From JAPOXR01 sp965116115 (GTDB lineage Bacteria; Pseudomonadota; Alphaproteobacteria; Rhodobacterales; Rhodobacteraceae): a DNA stretch of 64,000 nucleotides. The notes beneath the pieces are model-generated. The model did no database searches. It saw only the letters and a program-made list of their open reading frames with translations, and had not been told where the DNA came from. Shown piece by piece: positions 27,563 to 35,694 of the stretch (its first letter is position 1; each line of letters begins with the position of its first letter). Position numbers and translations under genes: made by a program. The stretch covers positions 3,844,001 through 3,908,000 of the forward strand of contig OZ220486.1 of assembly GCA_965116115.1 (NCBI GenBank). The letters run 5' to 3'.

Positions 27563-28532
27563 CGATCTCCTCGTATCGCTGGTCCGTGCAGGCGCTTCGG
27601 GGGACAACAAAGAATTAACGGCGGCGGTCGAGGCGATTATCGCCGAGGAACGTGCCAAGCAGCACAACATCCTTGCCGACCGGTTGACTCGGGCATTGCG
27701 TAGTAACGGCAACGGCAGGCAAAAGGGCCATATGCTCCCGGATATGAGGGCACGGGCACGGGACTATGTGTTTGAAATGCTGCCGAGAAAGCGTCTTGAA
27801 GACCTCTTTTTGCCGGAATTATGCGAACAGGCGTGCCGGGAACTCATCGAGGAGCAACAACGGGCAAGCCTGTTGCGTTCCCATAGTCTTGAGCCGCGAC
27901 ACCGGATTCTGCTTGTGGGACCTCCCGGCAACGGAAAAACCTCACTCGCCGAAGCGATTGCAGAAGCGCTCGCGGTCCAGTTTTTCGTGGTTCGCTACGA
28001 AGCAATCATTGGCAGCTTTCTCGGCGAAACCACGAGCCGGCTGCGGCGTGTGTTCGACTACGCCCGAACGACTCCCTGCGTCCTGTTCTTCGACGAGTTC
28101 GACGCAGTGGGTAAGGAACGTGGTGACGTGAACGAAACCGGTGAAATCAAGCGTGTGGTGACGTCATTGCTAATGCAGATTGATGCTTTGCCAAGCTATA
28201 CCGTCGTCGTCGCTGCATCGAACCACTCGGAACTTCTTGACCGGGCGGTGTGGCGGCGATTTCAGTTTCGTCTGGAGTTGCCTGTGCCGACACAGGCACA
28301 GATGAAACGCTATCTTGAAGCGTTCGCAAACAGGATGGACGAACCGTTGGGGGTGGCGCCGAGCACGATCGCGAAGTCTCTGGGCAAGATCAGCTTCGCG
28401 GAAGCGGAGGAATTCTGCAACGGAGTTAACCGACGCCACGCGCTGTCATTGGGCGAAGCTTCACTGAAATCTATCGTCGCTGAACAGCTCAAGCTGTGGC
28501 GGACGAGAGCGCGCCAACTCGATACCGGCTGA
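27552..28532 (+). CDS. ietA: IetA-like AAA+ ATPase
   Basis: The 326-residue protein holds one AAA+ module: Walker A VGPPGNGKTSLAEA near residue 120, Walker B VLFFDEFDAVGKERG, sensor 1 VVVAASNHSELLDRAVWRRF with the Arg finger region, and a small helical lid. The N-terminal 100 residues are a substrate-recognition region. The ATG at 27552 is preferred over an upstream start because of the typical overlap with the small gene. Next to it is an S8 protease, the arrangement of IetAS, known both as a plasmid-stability module and as an anti-phage system. The ATPase probably feeds or activates the protease. Confidence 0.85.
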   Translation: MARSDLLVSLVRAGASGDNKELTAAVEAIIAEERAKQHNILADRLTRALRSNGNGRQKGHMLPDMRARARDYVFEMLPRKRLEDLFLPELCEQACRELIEEQQRASLLRSHSLEPRHRILLVGPPGNGKTSLAEAIAEALAVQFFVVRYEAIIGSFLGETTSRLRRVFDYARTTPCVLFFDEFDAVGKERGDVNETGEIKRVVTSLLMQIDALPSYTVVVAASNHSELLDRAVWRRFQFRLELPVPTQAQMKRYLEAFANRMDEPLGVAPSTIAKSLGKISFAEAEEFCNGVNRRHALSLGEASLKSIVAEQLKLWRTRARQLDTG

Positions 28533-28539
28533 ACTGCTC

Positions 28540-31132
28540 ATGCCCGAGTATCCTCTCCTGACCCTGCCGGCATCCGAGCGCGGGGATCCGCCCGTTGCGT
28601 CGGGTTTCGCGCCTCGCACTGCCAAATTGTCGCCCGAACGGCAGGGGCAGCGGCTCGGCCCGGCCTTTGGGCGGCTGGCAAGCGTTCTGGACGAGAAGAG
28701 TGACGCAATCTCGCTTCGTGACGATCCATCCAGCATCGCGCCCGAACGTGCACTGGTGCTGGAGGTTGCCGGTTCGATGGCAGACTTTCAGGCACTCGTG
28801 GCGCGAGTGGGCGGCTTGGAGTTTCTGGGCGATGAGGAGATCGAATTCGACCCGGATGAAGACTTCTTTGTGATTGATACGCGCAGGGGTAGAGAGGGCC
28901 AGCGCCGAGCGGACCGGAGACTCGGCGGGCGCCTGTACTTGGCCATGCCGGACATTCAAGCGCTACAACAGCTAATTTCCTTGTGGAATCGGTGGCAGCG
29001 TGGTGAAAGCCTGCCTCAGGGATTTGCGCGGTGGCGAGATGTGTTCGCCAGTCTGCGCGATATCAGGCCGTGGGGAGCCGCAGATCGAATTTCCGAGGAA
29101 ACGATCGCCTACTGGCGCGAAGAAATGGAGAATCATCCGGGCGAAATACATCTTATCGAAGTGGAGATGTGGTTCCGCGAGAACGCGAAAAGCCGTGCTG
29201 CTGCGTTCGGTCGGATCGCGGAAACAGTGGCCGATGCCGGTGGTAATGTCATTCATCACGGCGTGGTGGAGGAAATCGGCTACGACGCGATGCTGGTCGG
29301 TCTCCCGGTCGCGGAGATCACACGTATAGCCGAGCGCGAGGAGGTACATCTCGTCATCTGCGACGACATCATGTTTCTGAGACCGCAGTCTTCGATCGAA
29401 CTCCCGGAGCCAGGTGCGGAGATGGAACCGGAAACGGCAATGGCCGACGAGAAACGGCCGTCCCTGCCGGTCATTGCGGCGATGCTCGACGGTGTTCCGG
29501 TCCAGAACCATGTTCTTCTGGACGGACGACTGGAGATGGACGACCCGGATGGGCTTGAAGAGATAAGCATCGTTTCCGAACGTTATCACGGTACGGCTAT
29601 GGCTTCTCTTATTCTCCATGGCGACAGGAATGTGGCGAACGATGCGCTGCCGCGCCGCCTCCATGTTCGCCCGGTCTTATATGCGCCGGGAAACGGAATT
29701 CAGGAGAAATTCCATCACGACCGCCTGTTGATCGATGTGATTTACAGGGCCGTGCGGCGTATGAAGGTAAGGAGATGCAGAAGACGAAGCGACGGCTCCG
29801 GACGTATTTCTGGTAAATCTATCGCTGGGCGATCCGCAACGGCCCTTCGTTGGCCCAATGAGCCCTTGGGCAAGGCTTCTCGACTATCTTGCGGATCGCT
29901 ACGGGATCCTGTTCTTGGTCAGTGCAGGAAATGTAAGTCAACCTCTGACGGTTAAGGGGTTTGCCGGCTGGATCGACTTTGAAGACGCGAAGCCGCAGGA
30001 CCGGGAGAAAGAGGTGCTCAAGGCGCTGTCGGACGGGAAGGCGTTTCGAACGTTGCTCTCACCCGCGGAGGCGCTGAACCCGATCACGGTCGGTGCCATG
30101 CATGACGATACGGCTGTCGGTCCGAGAGGCGCCGGTGCGGTGGACCCATTCACAACACATGAACTTCCGAACGTGAGTTCCGCTCTCGGACTCGGGCATC
30201 GCAAAGTGGTGAAGCCGGACATCCATCTGCCGGGCGGCCGCGAATACCTGCGGTCCCAGGCCACGAACGGGGTACTCGTCGTGGTGCCGGAATCGGGAGG
30301 ACGCTCAGGACTGAAAGCCGCCTCGCCGGATACGGCAGGCGATCGGAACCGCATGCGACTGACCATGGGCACGAGTGCGGCCACGGCGCTGGCGACGCGG
30401 TTGGCGCACTTGATCTACGATGCGCTCATGAACCGAGACGGCGGGTCCATGCATGCGGACATGGAGGCGCAATTTCGAAGCGTGGTGATCAAGGCGTTGC
30501 TGGTTCACAGGGCAAGATGGGGAAGCTACGCGGCTTTGCTGGACCAGCAGTATGGTCCGCATGGCCAAGGCAAGCACTCCGAAAGGCGGGACAATATCGC
30601 GCGCCTGCTCGGGTACGGATTTCCCAAGATGGACGAATCGCTGTCCTGTTCGCCCAACCGGGCGACGCTTGTCGGATACGGAACGATCATCGCCGGGGAA
30701 GCAAATATTCATCGAATCCCGCTGCCACAAAGTCTCGAACGCGTGACCGAGCCGCGGCATATAACGGTGACCGTGGCATGGTTTTCGCCAGTCGATCGCC
30801 GGCATCAGGCCTACCGGCGGGCGAAACTGGAGGTAAGTCCGCTCAGGGATCTGGAAACGACCGTCGGCGTGAAACGATCAACTCACCAGCCGTCAAGCCA
30901 TTCCGTCCAGCGAGGCACGCTCTGGCATGCTTGGTATGATGGAGCCCGGGCAGTGACTTTCGTGGACGACGGGCATGTGGTGTTTCGGGTCTACTGCCGG
31001 AATCAGGCCGGAGCGCTTGATCAGAACATCCGCTACGGAATCGCGGTGACGATTGAGGCTGGCGAAGGCATTCCTGTTTACGAGGAAGTGCGGGCGCGTC
31101 TTGCCGTTCCGCTGACGCCAAGAGTGCAATAA
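28540..31132 (+). pseudogene. ietS: IetS-like subtilisin (S8) protease, one frameshift
   Basis: Two frames join into one protein of about 864 residues. The first frame carries the catalytic Asp (VIAAMLDGVPVQNH) and His (SERYHGTAMASLILHG). The second, from about 29770, gives FLVNLSLGDPQRPFVGPMSP, LFLVSAGN and the catalytic Ser in MGTSAATALATRLAHL. Removing one base in GTAAGG near 29767-29771 restores MKVGDAEDEATAPDVFLVN. The frameshift is a single A in a short run, so it may be a real mutation or a sequencing error. The N-terminal 300 residues are the IetS-type extension, and the C-terminus has a beta-rich domain. If real, the mutation removes the Ser and inactivates the system. Confidence 0.8.
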
Positions 31133-31417
31133 AACCGGTCGCCTGGGTTGTGGACTGGCCAGCATCCATGTTCCGATTTAAGGGCGTTCCGAGGAAAATT
31201 CAGCCCTTATTTCCTTTTTCACACAGCTTTTGTATTCCCGATTGAACTCCGAAATGCATCGCTTCATTTGTGACTTGTGACCGCGATTCAGGCGGATCTA
31301 TATATCATGGCAGATCAAGCGGGGCGATATGTGGATTAACAAGAAAGTCTCCGAAAACCGATCCCTCTTCACTGAATCGGCCCGCCGTTATGTTCAGGGA
31401 AACGGATGATCACCACA
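31133..31417. other. Intergenic region after ietS
   Basis: These 285 bases carry no supported gene. They contain the first copy of a 31-base repeat at 31237-31267. A 26-codon frame beginning ATG at 31330 (MWINKKVSENRSLF) is probably a decayed gene start. Confidence 0.4.
31237..31267 (+). repeat. 31-base direct repeat, copy 1
   Basis: CCCGATTGAACTCCGAAATG followed by CATCGCTTCAT matches the copy at 35432-35462 at 27 of 31 positions, in the same orientation. The two copies bracket the membrane protein, LysR and sulfatase genes. Confidence 0.7.
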
Positions 31418-32860
31418 CTACGGCTGATGCGCCCAAGATAAGAGCGTGAAGTACGGGATCAGACCCGCGACCGCTAAAACCGAGAATCCGAGGTTCCACC
31501 GCCACGTCAAGGTGGAAAGCGGCAGTTCGCTCAATCTGTTCACTAACAGTGCGAGGGTGGAGAGCGGCGCGAAGGTCATCGACAACGCCCAGCCGCAGGA
31601 AATCGCGAATGCCAGCAAGGTTGGGTTGGCGGGCGGTGTGTTCATGCCGCCAAGGAGGCTTCCAAGAAAGACGGCCATCGTGATCGGGCTTATGCCGGTC
31701 CAACTCACCAAGGCCAAGGTCGGCGGAATCAAGACCAGCAGGACGATTTCCGGCATGCCGCTCATGACTGAATTGCCTGCCAGAACGTCGGCAGGCAATA
31801 GATCGGCCGCGGATCGTCCAATAAAGCCGGTGCTCGTGAGTGTTATCGCAATCGGCAGCGCTGCAGGCAGGCCGGCAATAACCTCTGCCAGACGCCGGAC
31901 GGTCGCAGGATGTCCGCTGCCACGGCCCGCATTCTGGATCGCGGTCCAACCGACGAGCATCACCGGACATGCAACCATGAGACCGAAGGCGAGGCTTTCA
32001 CCGGTCAGCCGGGTCGCACCCAGTGCAATGAAGATGAGCGCGCCGGAGGCCGCGGCGAGCCCGAACGCCGCCTCACGGGGAAATCGCGGAACCGCCTCGG
32101 CCTGCTCGACCGCAGGCCGCTGAAAACGGAACCGGTCGTCGAGCGCGCCAATGGCAAGGATCAGGACAAAAAGGCAGAGGCCATAAACTGTCCATAATCC
32201 GCGATCGACCGAAGGCGCGAGTTCGGCCATCAACAAGGGCGCGAGCGCGGTTGGCGACCAGACAATGCTCCAGGCGAAGCCGCGCAACATTGCACACATC
32301 CGACGCCGTTCGCGCGGTGATTCATGTGAGCCGGCGTAGCCGCCACGCCGATCCCGGCTTTGAACCAGCGGAACCAGGATGCTCAAGATGCCGGCGTTGA
32401 ACAGAACGGCCAGCACACCGGTCCCGGTAAACAGGGCAAAATAGCGCCGTCCGGGCGGTTGACGGGTGAGATAGGGACCGAATTCCGCAATCGACGAGGA
32501 TGTCGCCGCAGCTTCGTAGAGCAGACCAAGCTGCAGAATAAACGCCATCAGGAACGCCCCTTGGTTCAGGGCAGCGGCAAAAACACGGGCAGGTTCCGGG
32601 TGTAGTAACAGAACGGCGGCCGAGACGATCGCGCAGAGAGTCAGCAGATAGGCTTCGCGGCGCCCGATGAACCGTCCGGCAAGACAGAGCGTCACGGCCA
32701 AACAAACCCAGCTGATGTGATCCGGCCAACTTGCTTCCGTCAGGCGTGTGGCAATCTGCATTGCCATGGTTGTCACCATGGCTCCGGCAATGACTGGCCC
32801 GCGCTGGATGCCGCGGTCGGGTTCGAAGGGCGACGCGGGCGTCACCTGATGTGCCGCCAT
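31418..32860 (-). CDS. Polytopic membrane protein, probable transporter
   Basis: The 480-residue protein has about 12 hydrophobic segments spread over its length, for example VIAGAMVTTMAMQIA, LLTLCAIVSAAVLLL and PEIVLLVLIPPTLALVSWTG. The late block SPITMAVFLGSLLGGMNTPP resembles the re-entrant loops of ion-transporter superfamily carriers such as the arsenite/citrate group. No exact family is recognised. It is divergent from the LysR gene and convergent with nothing known, and a sulfatase gene lies nearby, so uptake of an anionic, possibly sulfated substrate is a reasonable guess. Confidence 0.55.
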   Translation of the reverse strand: MAAHQVTPASPFEPDRGIQRGPVIAGAMVTTMAMQIATRLTEASWPDHISWVCLAVTLCLAGRFIGRREAYLLTLCAIVSAAVLLLHPEPARVFAAALNQGAFLMAFILQLGLLYEAAATSSSIAEFGPYLTRQPPGRRYFALFTGTGVLAVLFNAGILSILVPLVQSRDRRGGYAGSHESPRERRRMCAMLRGFAWSIVWSPTALAPLLMAELAPSVDRGLWTVYGLCLFVLILAIGALDDRFRFQRPAVEQAEAVPRFPREAAFGLAAASGALIFIALGATRLTGESLAFGLMVACPVMLVGWTAIQNAGRGSGHPATVRRLAEVIAGLPAALPIAITLTSTGFIGRSAADLLPADVLAGNSVMSGMPEIVLLVLIPPTLALVSWTGISPITMAVFLGSLLGGMNTPPANPTLLAFAISCGWALSMTFAPLSTLALLVNRLSELPLSTLTWRWNLGFSVLAVAGLIPYFTLLSWAHQP

Positions 32861-33029
32861 CGACCGCTTCGGCCTTTCTGAAAGGTGCGGTCACGGTCTT
32901 TCCAGGCCGCTGTCGCCTCGGACGGGGAATCGGTACTGTTGAGGAATGATCGGGAAAGCATTGGATCGAACTTGGCTTGGAGGATGCGGAGCCGGACAAA
33001 GTCGAGCGCGCGAAGCGGTACGCCGCGTG

Positions 33030-33891
33030 ATGCTGAAACTGACAGGCCTCGCGATTCCTTGTCGTGTGTCCGACCCGCAGCCTTACCGCGGCGGCAGAAC
33101 TGATGGGTGTGACGCAACCGGCGCTGACACAGGTCATCGACGGGCTTGAGCGCCGACTTGGCCCCGCCCTCTTCGACCGCATCTCCCGGCCCTTGAAAAT
33201 CACGCCCTATTGGCATGTGCTTCTCGACTGCGCACGGGCACCGGCACGCGACACCGAGGCTCTGACGGCAAAGCTCGACGTCATGAAGGCGCGCCTGCGT
33301 GTCGGCGGCGGATCCGACCGGATCCACGGAATCCCGCCCGTTGCGATATCGCGCCTGCAGGCAGACAGCCCTGAAATCGGCATCAACCTGACTATCGTGT
33401 TGAATGACGATCTTCGCGCGATGTCGGACGCTGATGAACTCGACATGTTCTTCGCCCTGATCACCGGCATCTGCTTCGGCGCGGCCTGCGAAACCCGAGC
33501 GCTCCGGCGCGAAGAAGCGTTCGTTGCCGCCCCTCGCGGCCGTCCTGCGCATTACGGCGGTCCGAAACCGTTTGACGAATTGGCGGAGATTTCCTTGGAG
33601 ATGACAGACGCCGAGACTTCCGGGCGGCTCATGCGGCGCGTATTCGGGCGCACCGGTGCGCAGCTGCCCCTGCCCGCGGTCAAGACGAACTCGGCCCGCG
33701 CGATGATCAATTACCTGCGCCGCCGTCAGGCTTCCGGTTTCTTGTCCCGCACTCATGCGCGGGTCGGTCCTGAGATTTCGGAGGCCGATATATTGGAAAC
33801 GATGCGGCGGCGCGACGCACCGCTTCTTCCTACCGCCGGGAAGCCGGTCACGCTGGCAGAAAAGCCGGTTGCAGAGCGTCGCCATGACTGA
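33030..33891 (+). pseudogene. LysR-type regulator with an N-terminal frameshift
   Basis: From 33064 the frame gives the LysR helix-turn-helix SLTAAAELMGVTQPALTQVI and GLERRLGPALFDR, then a shortened effector domain. The expected first helix is in another frame starting ATG at 33030 (MLKLTGLAIPCR), so a small indel near 33060 separates the start from the rest. The effector domain also looks condensed (RVGGGSDRIHGIPPVAISRL), so the total is below the usual 300 residues. It is divergent from the membrane protein gene and convergent with the sulfatase gene. When intact it would have controlled these neighbours. A GTG at 33064 could still allow expression of a protein lacking its first helix. Confidence 0.65.
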
Positions 33892-33895
33892 GCGG

Positions 33896-35362
33896 TCAAG
33901 GGGCGCCGACGACCTTCGACGGGTCGTCCGGCGGCGGCTCGGGATAATGCAGGCCGCGCTGACCGGACAGCCCGCGGTCCGGTTTTGGAATGACAGGTTC
34001 TGCTTGCGTCCCGATCAAAGTATCGCCTTCGAGGAAGTCGAGATCGCTGCTGTACAGCTCCCTCGAAAGGATCTGCGACAGACGGGCCGAATGCGGCGCG
34101 GCACACGGCGCGGACATGAGGTCGGTCGTTTCGTCGGGATCTGTTTCGCAGTCGAAAAGCTGGAAGCGGTTGCCCGCCGGGTACCAAATCAGCTTCCACC
34201 GTCCATCGGTGACCATCCGCATCGCGGGTTGGCCTTCAAGAGCCTCGCAATAGAACGTCTCACGCGTCTCGTCCCCGACCATTGACAGTCCGCTCACGCT
34301 GTCAGGCACATCGATCCCGGCAAGGTCCAGAAACGTCGGCATGATGTCTTGCAGCCCGACGAGGCGCCGGTCGACTGTTCCAGGGCGTATCCGATCCGAA
34401 CTGGCCGCCCCCGTCAGCAGCATCGGGACCGAGACCGATCCGCGGAGCATAACCCGTTTGGCGAAAAGCCCGTGGTCGCCCAGCATGTCACCATGGTCGC
34501 TGGTGAAGAGCAGAATCGTATCATCAAGGAGCTGCTGTTCGCGCAGCGTCCCGATCACCACACGGAGTTGATGATCGATCAATGTGCATTGAGCATAGAA
34601 GGCGCGGCGCATCGCAGCCAGCCGATCCGGAGCCAAGTGCGGCCAGGCGTTGCGCACCCGTTGCAGGGCCGGCGGCAGATCGTCGTTCCAGTTTCCGCGG
34701 ACCGCCTCTTCGACCGAACGCCCGGCATAAAGCGAGAGATAGGATTGCGGCGGCACGATCGGCGGGTGCGGAAAATTGAACGAAAGGTACCGGAATTGCG
34801 GGCGTGTCGGGTCGCGGCGCTGGATCATTCGGCACATCTGCCGCGCCTGCCAGATGGTCGGATGGCAGTCCTCGGGCAGGTGCCACGGCCGGAACTCATA
34901 GCTATTGTTGGACATCCCATGGGCATGGCCCAAGCCGGCATAGCCTTGGTCCGCAAGCCAGATATCCCAGTCGTCCGGACCGCCCGATTGAGGTCGGCCT
35001 TCTTCATATGTCAGAGTTTCTTCAAACCCGAGGCGATCTCGCGGCGGGTAGGCATGCAACTTGCCGACGGCGCCGGTTTGATATCCGTTGGCCCGGAAAA
35101 CCTCGGCCAGATGCGGCAGATCGGGCTTCGGCAGGGACGGTTGGAACAGCCGGTCGCCATGCGCGCACGGCGGTGTGCCGGTCATCAGCGTTCGGCGCGC
35201 CGGAATGCATATCGGGCATTCAGACATGGCATTCGGGAACCAGATGCCGTTGCGGCCGATTTGGTCCAGCGTCGGCGTATCGATATCGCGGCGTCCGGCG
35301 AGACCAAGCAATGCGCCGGGCCATTGGTCCGCGGTGACCAGCAGAATATTTGGTCGCGGCAT
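33896..35362 (-). CDS. Cytosolic type I sulfatase
   Basis: The 488-residue protein has the alkaline-phosphatase-like sulfatase fold: metal Asp in NILLVTADQWPG, the formylglycine motif C-I-P-A-R in SECPICIPARRTLMTG, HAYPPRDRLGF, and the second metal site LLFTSDHGDMLGDHGLFAK. No signal peptide is present, so it acts in the cytoplasm. Activation needs a formylglycine-generating enzyme, and one is encoded at 56051. The ATG at 35362 is preferred over a GTG two codons upstream because AGGAAA then lies six bases away. The substrate is unknown. Confidence 0.88.
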   Translation of the reverse strand: MPRPNILLVTADQWPGALLGLAGRRDIDTPTLDQIGRNGIWFPNAMSECPICIPARRTLMTGTPPCAHGDRLFQPSLPKPDLPHLAEVFRANGYQTGAVGKLHAYPPRDRLGFEETLTYEEGRPQSGGPDDWDIWLADQGYAGLGHAHGMSNNSYEFRPWHLPEDCHPTIWQARQMCRMIQRRDPTRPQFRYLSFNFPHPPIVPPQSYLSLYAGRSVEEAVRGNWNDDLPPALQRVRNAWPHLAPDRLAAMRRAFYAQCTLIDHQLRVVIGTLREQQLLDDTILLFTSDHGDMLGDHGLFAKRVMLRGSVSVPMLLTGAASSDRIRPGTVDRRLVGLQDIMPTFLDLAGIDVPDSVSGLSMVGDETRETFYCEALEGQPAMRMVTDGRWKLIWYPAGNRFQLFDCETDPDETTDLMSAPCAAPHSARLSQILSRELYSSDLDFLEGDTLIGTQAEPVIPKPDRGLSGQRGLHYPEPPPDDPSKVVGAP

Positions 35363-35431
35363 GCGCACTTTCCTGACAATGCTGTTATTTCAAGACAACG
35401 CCTATCATAATCGTTGAAACGCGGAAAAGGC

Positions 35432-35462
35432 CCCGATTAGACTCTGAAAGGCATCGCTTCAT
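35432..35462 (+). repeat. 31-base direct repeat, copy 2
   Basis: This partner of the copy at 31237 (27 of 31 identical) lies between the sulfatase start and the IS630 element. Its last base is the T of the TA dinucleotide used as IS630 target. Confidence 0.7.
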
Positions 35463-35561
35463 ACCAAGAGGATTTCAAATTGACTTATGTTGAATATGTT
35501 GTGGTGACGGACCGGATCACGTCCATAGGCTGTGGCGATCGATTTTCACCTTCGGAGGAGA

Positions 35562-35694
35562 ATGATGAGTGCGGCAACGCCGATAACTTGGACGGAACAT
35601 ACATCAGACGGGCTCTATGAGTTGGCAAAGCGCTACGGGGAAGCGAACTTCTCGTGCGCGTGCGATCGCGATGATCATGGACGGCGCCTCCCGC
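35562..35694 (+). pseudogene. IS630 transposase, 5' fragment
   Basis: After a GGAGGAG ribosome binding site an ATG opens MMSAATPITWTEHTSDGLYE and ELAKRYGEANFS. A one-base shift then leads to RARAIAMIMDGASR, which continues directly into the 3' fragment (ASRTEAARAQGMELQILRDW) once the IS4-like element and one copy of its target duplication are removed. The gene therefore carries both a frameshift and an insertion. Confidence 0.75.

Noticed and set aside
27498..28532. Upstream start for the AAA ATPase
   Set aside because: The extra 18 residues are Arg-rich and lie inside the preceding gene; the ATG at 27552 gives a typical short overlap.
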